In this document: positions 23,524 through 32,515 of the stretch, piece by piece
Layout: every line of letters begins with the position of its first letter
How positions within the stretch are numbered: the first letter of the stretch is position 1
Origin: Terriglobia bacterium
GTDB taxonomy: Bacteria; Acidobacteriota; Terriglobia; Acidiferrales; UBA7541
DNA length: 64,000 nt
Assembly (NCBI GenBank): GCA_020073585.1
Contig: JAIQEV010000001.1
Span: 62,001 to 126,000, forward strand
Direction: 5' to 3'
The notes under the pieces: generated by a model
The model's input: only the letters and a program-made list of their open reading frames with translations
What the model was told of the DNA's origin: nothing
Databases searched by the model: none
Made by a program: the position numbers and the translations under genes

Positions 23524-25950
23524 TTAGTGGATGGCGCGGGGGCTTTCTCCGCCCACGCGCTTTTCCTTGGGGGCCGGCTGCGGGGAAACCGGCGGAACCG
23601 GGGATTCCTTCTCCAGCGCGTGATTCAGCACTTCGTCGAGCGTGCGCACGTAGGTGATCTTCATGTCGCCGAGGATTTCCGGCGTGAGGTCCTGCTTGGC
23701 GTTGGGCTCGTTGTCCGCGGGCAGCAGCACTTCCGTGATCCCCGCGCGCTTGGCGCCGAGAACCTTTTCCTTGATGCCGCCGACCGGCAGCACCACGCCG
23801 GAGAGGGTCAGCTCGCCGGTCATGGCCACGCGGCTGCGCACCTGGCGCCCGCTCAGCAGGCTGACCAGGGCCGTAACCATGGCCGCGCCGGCCGAGGGGC
23901 CGTCCTTGGGCACCGCCCCCGAGGGCACGTGGATGTGGATGTCCTGCTTGCGGAAGAAGTCCGGATCGATGCCGTAGCGTTCGCCGTTGGAGCGCACCCA
24001 GGTGAGCGCGGCGGTCATGGACTCCTGCATGACTTCGCCGAGATGCCCGGTCATGGTGAACTGCTTGCCCCCGCGCATGCGGCTGGCTTCGATGAAGATG
24101 ATGTCGCCGCCCACCGGCGTCCACACCAGACCCACGGCCACGCCGGGCTGCTTGACGCGCTCGTCGATCTCCTTCTCGGTGCGGTATCTCTGCACGCCCA
24201 GGTATTCGCGGACGGTTTCCGGAGTCACCGTCAGCTTGTCCGGCTTGCCTTCGGCGATGCGCCGCGCCTGCTTGCGGGTGAGCGTGGCGATTTCGCGCTC
24301 CAGGTTGCGCACCCCGGCTTCCCGGGTGTAGCTGTGGATGATCTCCTGCAGCGCTTCCTCGGTGAACTCCAGTTGCTCGCCGATGGTCAAACCGTGTTCG
24401 GAGGCCTGCTTGGGGATCAGGTATTTGCGGGCGATATGAATCTTTTCTTCGCCCGTGTAGCCCGGCAGCTCGATGATCTCCATGCGGTCGCGCAGCGGCT
24501 CGGGGATGGGATCCATCCAGTTGGCGGTGGCGATGAACAGCACCTTCGAGAGATCGAAGGGCACGTCCAGATAGTGGTCGCGGAAGGCCACGTTCTGCTC
24601 GGGATCGAGGACTTCCATGAGCGCCGACGAGGGATCCCCGCGGAAGTCGCGCCCCAGCTTGTCCACTTCGTCGAGCATGCACACCGGGTCGTTGGTCTCC
24701 GCGCGCTTGATGCCCTGGATGATCTGCCCGGGCAGCGCGCCGATGTACGTGCGGCGGTGGCCGCGGATTTCGGCTTCGTCATGCATGCCGCCGAGGGCGA
24801 TGCGCACGAACTTGCGCCCCAGCGCGCGCGCGATGGATTTGCCGAGCGAGGTTTTGCCCACGCCGGGAGGCCCGATGAAGCACAGGATCGGCCCCTTCAT
24901 TCCCGGCTGCAGCTTTTTCACGGCCAGGAAGTCCAGGATGCGCTCCTTCACTTTTTCCAGGTCGTAGTGGTCTTCGTCGAGGATTTCGCGGGCCTTGGCG
25001 ATGTCGATTTCCGCGGCGGCCGCGGACTTGTTCCACGGCAGCGAGGTCATCCACTCCAGATAGGTGCGCGAAACCATGTATTCGGCGGAGGCCGGCGTCA
25101 TTTTCGCCAGGCGCTTCACCTCGCGGTCGCATTCCTTCTTCGCTTCCGCCGGCATCCCGGCCTCTTCCACTTTCTTGCGCAGCTCGTCGATTTCCTGCAG
25201 CGTGTCTTCGCCGTCGCCGAGCTCCTTCTGAATGGCCTTCATCTGCTCGCGCAGCAGGTATTCGCGCTGGTTCTGGCTGACCTGCTCCTGCACCTGCTCC
25301 TGAATCTTGGAGCGCAGTTCCAGGACTTCCAGCTCCTTGGAGAGCTCGCGGATGAGGGTTTCCAGGCGCTTGCGCACGTTGATGGTTTCCAGCAGTTCCT
25401 GGCGCAGCAGGGTGGAAAGAGAAGGCAAAGTACCAGCGATGAAATCGGCCAGACGGCCGGGATCGTCAATGTTCAGGGCCACGGATTGCAGCTCGTCGGA
25501 AAGCTGCGAGGAGTGGCTGACCACCTCGCGGAACAGATCCTGGGCCTGGCGCTGCAGCGCCTCCAGCTCCGCGTCCGGCTCGCCGAGGATATCCGGCTGG
25601 GCCTCGGCGCGGGCGCGCAGGAAGGGGCGGAAACCGACCAGTTCGATGATCTGAATGCGCTGGACGCCCTCCAGAAAGACGACGACATTGCCGTTGGGCA
25701 TCTTGACCGTCTTGTGGACCTTGGCCAGGGTTCCGACTTTGTGCAGGTCGGCGGCGGTGGGGTCCTCGATGCGCGGATCGAGCTGGGCGACCACGCCCAG
25801 CAGTTTTTCTTCGCCGCTGAGCGAATTCACCAGGGACAGCGAGGTCTCGCGGCCCACGGTCAAGGGCAGGACGGCGCCCGGAAAGAGCACCGTGTCCCGC
25901 ACGGGAAGGATGGGGAGGGTCTCGGGCACTGCAGTTTTTTTATCGGCCAT
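23524..25950 (-). CDS. lon: ATP-dependent protease Lon
   Basis: 808 residues, the normal Lon length. It degrades misfolded and regulatory proteins in the cytoplasm. Domains in order are the N-terminal substrate domain (LPILPVRDTVLFPGAVLPL), coiled coil, AAA module with Walker A GPPGVGKTS and Walker B VCMLDEVDKL, and the protease domain with the Ser686 (KDGPSAG)-Lys729 dyad. The ATG at 25950 has GGGAGA six bases upstream and gives the standard N-terminus. The 257 bases upstream are AT-rich and should carry the promoter; no CIRCE element was seen. Confidence 0.97.
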   Translation of the reverse strand: MADKKTAVPETLPILPVRDTVLFPGAVLPLTVGRETSLSLVNSLSGEEKLLGVVAQLDPRIEDPTAADLHKVGTLAKVHKTVKMPNGNVVVFLEGVQRIQIIELVGFRPFLRARAEAQPDILGEPDAELEALQRQAQDLFREVVSHSSQLSDELQSVALNIDDPGRLADFIAGTLPSLSTLLRQELLETINVRKRLETLIRELSKELEVLELRSKIQEQVQEQVSQNQREYLLREQMKAIQKELGDGEDTLQEIDELRKKVEEAGMPAEAKKECDREVKRLAKMTPASAEYMVSRTYLEWMTSLPWNKSAAAAEIDIAKAREILDEDHYDLEKVKERILDFLAVKKLQPGMKGPILCFIGPPGVGKTSLGKSIARALGRKFVRIALGGMHDEAEIRGHRRTYIGALPGQIIQGIKRAETNDPVCMLDEVDKLGRDFRGDPSSALMEVLDPEQNVAFRDHYLDVPFDLSKVLFIATANWMDPIPEPLRDRMEIIELPGYTGEEKIHIARKYLIPKQASEHGLTIGEQLEFTEEALQEIIHSYTREAGVRNLEREIATLTRKQARRIAEGKPDKLTVTPETVREYLGVQRYRTEKEIDERVKQPGVAVGLVWTPVGGDIIFIEASRMRGGKQFTMTGHLGEVMQESMTAALTWVRSNGERYGIDPDFFRKQDIHIHVPSGAVPKDGPSAGAAMVTALVSLLSGRQVRSRVAMTGELTLSGVVLPVGGIKEKVLGAKRAGITEVLLPADNEPNAKQDLTPEILGDMKITYVRTLDEVLNHALEKESPVPPVSPQPAPKEKRVGGESPRAIH

Positions 25951-26207
25951 GGTCTCTCCCGCAAAGCTCAAACCGCTGAAAGCGTGAGCCGAGCAAACAA
26001 TTAGATGCGCCGAGGCGATAAATGGTTCGGCGACATACACTGGCAAGCATCAATAAACATGAGTCTGCACTACTAAAGTATATACACCGTGCCAAAAAAT
26101 GTCTATAATTTTGTTCATCTTGCTCATTATAAATGCGTTACAGTAATAATATCGAAAAACAAAGCCTAACTCCTGCTGCTCCAAAGCGTTTCATCGGCCG
26201 CAGGCCC

Positions 26208-27563
26208 TTAGGCTTTAGCCTTTGCCCGGCCATATTCCCGGCGCACCAGCGCCAGAGCCTCTTCCCGGCTGCGCAACTGTCCATCCAGCTGGGCATCTTC
26301 CACGGTGCGCAGGATGGCGGAAAAGAGCGGCCCGGGGGTAAAACCCAGCTCCTTGAGGTCCTCCCCGGTGAGCAGGCGTTCCGGGCGGACCTGGCTGGGA
26401 GGGGTTTCGGCCAGAAAGCGCTGCACAAAGTCATAGGCGTCGAGCTGGCGGTGGCTGGAGAGACAGTCCAGGCGGTGCAGCTCGAGATGCTCGTCGAAGC
26501 GGGGCAGGCGCAGGAAGCGCTTGAGGGTGGCCACGCGCATCTGCCCGACGTCCTTGAAGCGCAGATGGTTGGCCACCAGGGCCACGATCTGTTGGGTATC
26601 GTCATGGGAAAAGCGCAGACGCTTGCAGATCTCCTCCGCCATCCGCGAGCCTATTTCCACGTGGCCGTCGAACCGGATGCGGTCGCCGGTCTCGGCGGCG
26701 GAGCGGAAGGTGGGCGGCTTGCCCACGTCATGGAGGAGCACGCCCCATGCCAAAGTGGGCGATATTCCGGCCGGGAGCTGTTCCAGCATCATCCGGGTGT
26801 GAATCCAGACATCGCCTTCCGGGTGGTACTGCGGGGGCTGCGCCACGCCCTGCATCCGGGCGATCTCCGGCAGGACGGCCTGCAGCAGGCGGCTCTCGTC
26901 CAGCAGCTCGAAGCCGCGGCGCGCGGCGCCTTCGGTGAGCAGCTTGGTCAGCTCCTCGCGGATGCGCTCGGCGGAAACCTGCACGATCTCCGGGGCGTGC
27001 TGCTGCACGGCGGCGAAGGTGGCCGGCTCGATGATGTAGGCGAAGCGCGCGGCGAAGCGCACGGCGCGCAGCAAACGCAGCTTGTCCTCGGCGAAGCGCC
27101 GGGCCGGCTCGCCGATGGCGCGCAGGATTCCCGCGCGCAGGTCGGCCTGCCCGCCGACGTGGTCCAGGATCTCGCCGGTTTCCGGGCGCATCAGCAGGCC
27201 GTTGATGGTGAAGTCGCGGCGCTGCACATCCTCTTCCGCGGTGCGCGCATAGACGACGCGATCGGGATGGCGGCCGTCGGAATAACCGACGTCGGAGCGG
27301 AAGGTGGCGACTTCGACTTTCGCGCCGTCTTGCTGCACAAGGACCACGCCGAACTGCGCGCCCACGGCAATGCTCTCGGGAAACAGCGCCAGCACGGCGC
27401 TGGGCGGCGCGTCGGTGGTGACGTCGTAGTCGGCGGGCTCGCGGCCCAGCAGCAGGTCGCGCACACACCCGCCGACCAGCAGCGCCTGATAACCGTTGCG
27501 GCGCAGCACTTCGCAGATCGCATGGGCGAGCTGGCGCGAGTTCACGCCCCGATTATGCTCCAC
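26208..27563 (-). CDS. CCA-adding enzyme / tRNA nucleotidyltransferase with HD domain
   Basis: 451 residues. It adds or repairs the 3-prime CCA end of tRNAs. The nucleotidyltransferase core has LVGGCVRDLLLGREPADYDV and RRDFTINGLLM, and RAVRFAARF follows. The HD domain (VLLHDVGKP, HVEIGSRMAEEI) indicates phosphohydrolase activity, as in bacterial class II CCA enzymes. A close relative is poly(A) polymerase PcnB; the HD domain favours the CCA enzyme. Confidence 0.92.
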   Translation of the reverse strand: MEHNRGVNSRQLAHAICEVLRRNGYQALLVGGCVRDLLLGREPADYDVTTDAPPSAVLALFPESIAVGAQFGVVLVQQDGAKVEVATFRSDVGYSDGRHPDRVVYARTAEEDVQRRDFTINGLLMRPETGEILDHVGGQADLRAGILRAIGEPARRFAEDKLRLLRAVRFAARFAYIIEPATFAAVQQHAPEIVQVSAERIREELTKLLTEGAARRGFELLDESRLLQAVLPEIARMQGVAQPPQYHPEGDVWIHTRMMLEQLPAGISPTLAWGVLLHDVGKPPTFRSAAETGDRIRFDGHVEIGSRMAEEICKRLRFSHDDTQQIVALVANHLRFKDVGQMRVATLKRFLRLPRFDEHLELHRLDCLSSHRQLDAYDFVQRFLAETPPSQVRPERLLTGEDLKELGFTPGPLFSAILRTVEDAQLDGQLRSREEALALVRREYGRAKAKA

Positions 27564-27666
27564 GCGCCTCGCGGGAGAAACGCCTGCTTTGCGGAAAGTT
27601 CCTTGCCGGGGTCCGGCGCTGCGGGAGCGGCTGTCGCTGAAGAGATTCCGGAACGGGAGGTCGGGT

Positions 27667-28824
27667 TCAGGGTTTGCGGCGGAAGACGAGGCAGGTGATG
27701 TCGTCGGACTGGCGCGTGGCGCCGACGAACTCGTCGACGCGCTGCATCAGCGACTGCAGCATCTCCGCGGCCGGCGCTTGCGGCAGGGCGCGGATGGCCG
27801 CGAGCCAGCGTTCGTTGCCGAATTCGCTGCCGCTGGCGTCGAAGGCCTCGACGACGCCGTCGGTGTAGAACACGGCCACGTCGCCCTTCTCCAGGACCAG
27901 GCTGCCGGTCTCGTACTCCGTGCCGGGCTGGATGCCGAAGGGCAAGCCGCCTTTGGAAAGAAATTCCAGGCTGCCGCTGGCGCGGCGCAGGACGGGCGCG
28001 TTGTGGCCGGCGTTGACGTAGACGAGCGCGCCCGTGGCGGGATCGTATTCGGCGAGCACGGCGGTGGTAAAGCGCCGGCCGTCGAGGCTGTGCGCGCAGG
28101 CGTAGCGGTTCAAGCGCGTGACCAGCGCCTGCAGCGGAACCTTTTCGCTGGCAATGGTGTGCAGGCTGGCCTGCAGGGTGGCCATCAACAGCGCGGCGGG
28201 AACGCTTTTCCCGGCGACGTCGGCGATCACCACGAGCAGCGGGCCGTTTGCAGCGGCGGCGTCCGCGCCGGGATAAAAGGCGTCGTAGTAGTCGCCGGCG
28301 ACGGTGTTCTGCGGGCGAGCGGCAAAGGCGATCTCGGCGCCGGGAACTTCCGGAGGCGCAGCGGGCACGAGCCAGCTCTGGATCTCTCGCGCGATTTCCA
28401 GGTCGCGCTTCATGGTGATTTTGTCGGTCAGCTCCAGCGCCAGGAGAACGAAGAGCGTTGCGGCAGCGAGAAACTTGAAATCCAGGCTGAAACCGTTGCT
28501 GCCGTAGCGGAAGTCGATACCCGAAAGCGCCAGCATGACGAGCGCCGCCAGGAGGAGCACGCGGCGCGCCGCGGACAGTTTCATGAGCATGGCCTGGAAC
28601 AGGGCCCAGGCGACGTGGAAGGGGCGGCGCCAGCGCGAGGCGCCCTTGAATTCGTCCCAGTCCACTTCACGGGAGTAGAAGCCGTAGCTGGCGCGGGCGT
28701 CGGCGGCAAACTGCGCCCACAGGTCATCCACCTGGCGGCCTTCGCTCACGCGCTGCCAGAAGTGGCGCGAGCGGGCGCGCAGGCCGGGGCGGCGCGGGGT
28801 CTTGAGATGGGGTGAGCTGCTCAT
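27667..28824 (-). CDS. SpoIIE/RsbU-type PP2C phosphatase, membrane-anchored
   Basis: 385 residues. Two membrane segments at about 100-145 (VLLLAALVMLALSGIDF and FLAAATLFVLLALEL) precede the phosphatase. PP2C motifs are GDYYDAFY, IADVAGKS, VNAGHNAPVL, FYTDGVVEAF and SDDITCLV. These enzymes dephosphorylate STAS anti-anti-sigma proteins, and the window encodes one at 16,318-16,662. An N-terminal soluble segment of 85 residues has no known sensor domain. Confidence 0.92.
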   Translation of the reverse strand: MSSSPHLKTPRRPGLRARSRHFWQRVSEGRQVDDLWAQFAADARASYGFYSREVDWDEFKGASRWRRPFHVAWALFQAMLMKLSAARRVLLLAALVMLALSGIDFRYGSNGFSLDFKFLAAATLFVLLALELTDKITMKRDLEIAREIQSWLVPAAPPEVPGAEIAFAARPQNTVAGDYYDAFYPGADAAAANGPLLVVIADVAGKSVPAALLMATLQASLHTIASEKVPLQALVTRLNRYACAHSLDGRRFTTAVLAEYDPATGALVYVNAGHNAPVLRRASGSLEFLSKGGLPFGIQPGTEYETGSLVLEKGDVAVFYTDGVVEAFDASGSEFGNERWLAAIRALPQAPAAEMLQSLMQRVDEFVGATRQSDDITCLVFRRKP

Positions 28825-28854
28825 CAGCGTGAAGTATAAGGCATCGGCGGGCGC

Positions 28855-30075
28855 TCAGGAGCCGTCGCGGGGGAGCGAGCCGCCGAAACGCACGGAGCCG
28901 AAGCCGAAGCGGTCGCGCAGGCGGTCGGCGGCGCGGGTGAGTTTTTCCAGTTTTTCCTGGCGCTCGGGGTCCAGCAGACTGAGCTGCTGCGCGCCGTGCT
29001 CCAGGCCGCTGAGGGAGACGCCGAGGAGGCGGATTTTTCTCCGGCGGTCCCAGTTGGCGCGGAACAGCTCGAGGAAGACGCGGAAGATATCGGCGTCGAG
29101 GCAGGCCGCGGCGGGCAGGGTGCGCGAGCGGGTGTGCGTCTCGAAGCCGGCGTAGCGGATGGTCAGGGTGAGCGTGCGCGCGTCGAGGCCGGCCTCGCGC
29201 AGGCGCTTGCAGGCTTTCTGCGAGAGGTGGCTGAGCATGCCTTCGAGGGCCTGCGCGTCGCCGGTGTCTTCGCCGAAGGTGTGATTCTGGGAGATGGACT
29301 TGGGCTCGGCGTCGATCACGAATTCGTAGGCGTCGCCGCCGCGGGCCTTGCGGTGCAGCGCCGTGCCCCATTGGCCGAAAACTTTTTCCAGTTTTTCCTG
29401 GGGGAGGGCGGCGAGCTGCGCCACCGTCTCGAGGCCCAGGGCGCGCAGGGCGCGCTCGGTGACTTCGCCGATCCCGGGAATCTTGCGCACCGGCAGCGGC
29501 GCCAGGAAGCGCTCTTCGCTGCCCGCCGGGACCCACAGCAGGCCGCGGGGCTTGGCCTGGTCGGAGGCGACTTTGGCCACCAGGCGCGTCGCGGCCAGTC
29601 CGCCGGAGCAGGGCAGATGGGTGGTGCGGGTAATTTCGCTGAGCAGCTTGTGCGCGGCGGCCAGCGGGGGGCCGTGCAGGCGCTGCGTTCCGGCGAGGTC
29701 GAGATAGGCTTCGTCGATCGAGGCCATTTCGACGACGGGAGAAAATTTCGCGAGGATGGCGGCGACGCGGTCGCTCCACTGTTCGTATTTGGCGTGGTCG
29801 CCGTCGAGAAAGACGGCGTGCGGGCAGAGCCGCGCGGCGGTGCGCAGCGGCAGCGCGGAGTGGATGCCGAATTTGCGGGCCTCGTAGCTGGCCGCGGAGA
29901 CCACGCCGCGGGCGTCGGGCCGGCCGCCCACGACCACCGGCTTGCCGCGCAGCTCGGGGCGCTCGAGCAGCTCGACGGAGACGAAGAAGGCGTCCATGTC
30001 CACGTGCAGGATGGCGGCTTCGGCGGGGAGCGCCGCTTCGGTTTGCAATCCGCGGAGTCGGGCGAGCTGGGTCAT
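28855..30075 (-). CDS. dinB: DNA polymerase IV (DinB)
   Basis: 406 residues. It is a Y-family translesion polymerase. The catalytic residues lie in ILHVDMDAFF (Asp26) and SIDEAYLD; the palm, fingers and little-finger regions are complete. The ATG at 30075 follows AAGGAAC at six bases. Its stop is 31 bases from the phosphatase start, so the two may share a transcript. The leader upstream holds three copies of a 12-bp repeat and an imperfect palindrome (see separate entries), which may control it. Confidence 0.95.
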   Translation of the reverse strand: MTQLARLRGLQTEAALPAEAAILHVDMDAFFVSVELLERPELRGKPVVVGGRPDARGVVSAASYEARKFGIHSALPLRTAARLCPHAVFLDGDHAKYEQWSDRVAAILAKFSPVVEMASIDEAYLDLAGTQRLHGPPLAAAHKLLSEITRTTHLPCSGGLAATRLVAKVASDQAKPRGLLWVPAGSEERFLAPLPVRKIPGIGEVTERALRALGLETVAQLAALPQEKLEKVFGQWGTALHRKARGGDAYEFVIDAEPKSISQNHTFGEDTGDAQALEGMLSHLSQKACKRLREAGLDARTLTLTIRYAGFETHTRSRTLPAAACLDADIFRVFLELFRANWDRRRKIRLLGVSLSGLEHGAQQLSLLDPERQEKLEKLTRAADRLRDRFGFGSVRFGGSLPRDGS

Positions 30076-30204
30076 GGGCGGTTCCTTCCGGAAGAGTACA
30101 GCGGATGGGAGGAAGTGGGTAGTGAGGAGTGAGGATCGGCGAGCGGCGGAAGATCGGGCGAGGGAGTAGACAGAATGACCCCCACCCACCCCCGTGTTTT
30201 TAGC

Positions 30205-30343
30205 AAAGAGTGCGCAAAGAGTTGATTTATTGGGAGTTGCGTTACGCTGTGTGCGAAAGAGCGCAAAAGAGTGCGCAAGAGTATGAAACGAAAGGATTTT
30301 AAGTCGTGTAGATTTCTGTTGATACGGAAGAGTGCGCAAGTGG
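30205..30343. repeat. Three copies of a 12-bp repeat spaced about 60 bp
   Basis: The sequence aagagtgcgcaa occurs at about 30,206, 30,267 and 30,328, so the spacing is near 60 bases. Copies lie in the leader of dinB. Confidence 0.7.
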
Positions 30344-30479
30344 TGATTCTGGAGGGGTTGCAGGAGGGGGAAGGAGTGTTGCGGGGCGAGCGGTAGCACG
30401 GACAAGGGGCGAAGTCCTATCTCCTCCGCGTCAGAGACGAATAAGAGTATAGCCCATCCGTTAAACATGGTCAATTGCA

Positions 30480-30505
30480 TATGTGACCGCAAAGCGGTCA
30501 ACATA
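30480..30505. promoter_or_regulatory. Imperfect palindrome, possible operator
   Basis: tatgtgaccgc and gcggtcaacata are near-complementary (one extra base) around aaa. It is about 400 bases before dinB and could be a regulator site; no LexA consensus known to me fits exactly. Confidence 0.35.
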
Positions 30506-31061
30506 GTTTACTGGTATTCGAATGGCGCGGTGAAGCGGATTCGGGGATGGGGAGGGCAGCTAAGAGAAAAACCCCACGCCTGCCCCGTAAACCCAACCGG
30601 GGCGCAAAAAACGCGCTTCGCAGGAATAGGGCACCCCGACCTTGCGGGTCATTAAGTTTGCGACACCTGCCGGGGTGAAGATAAGGTTGTCCGCCTTAAT
30701 CCTCCGACATGGAGAACCGGAGGCACAGGCCGCGAGTGTCCTGTTTGCGGCAAGTTTTTTCAGTTCAGTTTCAGAGGGGCCTAGGTTGGCCATATCTGCC
30801 GCTTTGCCGACTCGACCGGAACATTCACGAAGATAGATCTGATGGCGTCAGCAGTCCGACTGCTAACCTTTGTCAACATTTGTTTGAATCGCAGTGCGGC
30901 AAGTGGTGTAGTTGGTGTGTCCCGTATAAGATTACATGGCAAAAGTTATCACTTTGGGCGGGGAGGAAGAAATGCGAAATTGGAAATGCGCCGGGATTGA
31001 GTGGACCGTATTTTTCCAAGAAGGCACGCAGGCTTGCATTGGGGTGTATACTAGTTAGGTT

Positions 31062-31238
31062 ATGACGACCGAAGAAGTCCTCAGATTGCTTAAATTTTAT
31101 TTCCCGGCTGCTTTCGCAGAGAGGGGCGGCTTCCAACACTTCTGTGCCGGGACAGAAACTTATTGCACGATTGGGGCTTTTGCCAAAGGAGCCACTTTCG
31201 CTAACGCATCTAAACCAATTGCTGCATTTGAATCATGA
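31062..31238 (+). other. Probable out-of-frame N-terminus of the NDT-like gene
   Basis: This 58-codon frame starts MTTEEVLRLLKFYFPAAFAE. Its end reads TETYCTIGAFAK, and a +1 shift near 31,185-31,195 would join it smoothly to KEPLSLTHLNQLLHLNHEAG in the main frame. The main frame itself has no ATG nearby and only a GTG at 31,144. This suggests one gene from 31,062 with a frameshift, sequencing error or programmed shift. Confidence 0.5.
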
Positions 31239-32478
31239 AGCTGGCGTTTCATCCGGTTTTTTTCGTTATTACTTTCACGAAATACCTCAGAATCATCCGT
31301 ACCCGATTGAGCCACTGCTGGATGAAATTCCTAAGCTTTCACTCGGTGCAATCGATTCTTGCGAGCAGTTACGTTTGGGTTTTCATAGATTCTTTGTGGA
31401 TAGCCTGCTCTATTGGGGGAATTTTAGGACGGCATATCGAGAGCTTCGAGTCATGTCCTATGATGAAATCGTTAAATTCTTTGCAAATCAAAGGATCGAT
31501 TCGGAGGCTTTTCAGCGCAGGGGTCCAGTCCTACCATTTGAAGAGATTCCGGCTGACGACCGGTATTTGATAGCTGAGCTTGCCTGCAAAGCATATACAC
31601 CCAGGAAGGGCAGCAGCGAAACCCTCTTAGAGGCAGAGCTTTTGAAGGCTTATAGAGCGTGTGGTCAGTCTAAAATACCCGTTAAGATGCTCATCTCAAT
31701 GGCGGAGCAGGCTAATGAGGCTGACTTGCAAGCACAGCTTAGTTTTAAGTTTTCATGCGAAGAATTCCTTGAGGCTGTAATTGAATCAGATGAACAGTTG
31801 CGTTCTAGGATTCGCGAAGTTGCTCAACGATTTGGAAGGGCACGAGAGCGAGCTCTTCAAAATACTGCGAATTACTTGTCTATAGTGAATGAATTGGATG
31901 TCTATGTGGCAACGAGCATGCGGAATCGAGAAGACTTCCGAGACATGAGCAGAAATTGCCAAAGCATTTTTAAGAATGAAAAACTAACTCCGTTCAATTT
32001 GCGTTACTTTGATCCTACAAATAGCGCAGCCGAGTCACATGAGGATAAAGGGCTTATTGAATGCCTCATGGTCAAGTGTGCAAAAGTCTTGATCTATTTT
32101 GCAGGTGAAAAGGAGAGTTTTGGAAAGGATGTTGAGGCAGGAATGGCGCTTAGTTTGGGTAAGCCCGTAATCATATATTGCCCACCGACACCTGAGGGCG
32201 AGAAGCGAATGCGGTTCTTCCGTGACATCCATCCTCTTAGTCGGTTGATTGATGTCGGGAGTGGTGTGGCAGTTGGCGCCATGATAACTAATCATCTGGA
32301 GCATGTGATTGAATTGATCTACCGGGTCTTTGCAAATGAGATGGAATATGATGTGGAGCATGACGGAGATGGTTATTTTCGGCTAGTTGAAAGATTGACG
32401 AAGAGTGTCGTTCGTCTTCAGACAAATTCCAAAATGTTAAGGGAGACTTTTTGGAATTACTATCATGGTGTCGTTTAA
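31144..32478 (+). CDS. Protein with NDT/TIR-like Rossmannoid C-terminal domain
   Basis: 444 residues as read from a GTG. Residues 20-240 are an uncharacterised alpha-helical region. Residues 250-350 look like the nucleoside 2-deoxyribosyltransferase (DRHyd) fold: beta 1 LDVYVATSMR, a RYFDPTNSAAESHEDKG loop and SFGKDVEAGMALSLGKPVII, where Glu331 fits the catalytic glutamate before the LGKPV strand. Such domains cleave N-glycosidic bonds of nucleotides or NAD in some immune systems. Its base composition is AT-richer than its neighbours. It is followed after 37 bases by a three-TM protein gene. The specific function is unknown. The N-terminus is probably frameshifted. Confidence 0.7.
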   Translation: MPGQKLIARLGLLPKEPLSLTHLNQLLHLNHEAGVSSGFFRYYFHEIPQNHPYPIEPLLDEIPKLSLGAIDSCEQLRLGFHRFFVDSLLYWGNFRTAYRELRVMSYDEIVKFFANQRIDSEAFQRRGPVLPFEEIPADDRYLIAELACKAYTPRKGSSETLLEAELLKAYRACGQSKIPVKMLISMAEQANEADLQAQLSFKFSCEEFLEAVIESDEQLRSRIREVAQRFGRARERALQNTANYLSIVNELDVYVATSMRNREDFRDMSRNCQSIFKNEKLTPFNLRYFDPTNSAAESHEDKGLIECLMVKCAKVLIYFAGEKESFGKDVEAGMALSLGKPVIIYCPPTPEGEKRMRFFRDIHPLSRLIDVGSGVAVGAMITNHLEHVIELIYRVFANEMEYDVEHDGDGYFRLVERLTKSVVRLQTNSKMLRETFWNYYHGVV

Positions 32479-32515
32479 TCAAATAAATCCGGGCTGGTGA
32501 CGAGTTCCGTAAGCA

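Larger units (their letters stand above)
30076..31061. other. Gene-free region upstream of dinB and of the accessory module
   Basis: About 1 kb. The dinB-proximal half holds the 12-bp repeats and the palindrome listed separately; the rest changes gradually from GC-rich to AT-richer sequence. Open frames here are short and look non-coding. Confidence 0.6.

Noticed and set aside
23527..26004. An 825-codon plus-strand frame opposite lon
   Set aside because: Antisense shadow of a clear Lon protease gene; the composition is typical of reverse-complement GC-rich coding sequence.
25951..26207. Heat-shock (CIRCE) element before lon
   Set aside because: The AT-rich leader was read on both strands; no TTAGCACTC-type inverted repeat is present.
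30560..30793. 77-codon minus-strand frame before the accessory module
   Set aside because: No ribosome site, low-complexity and cysteine/proline-rich; probably non-coding.
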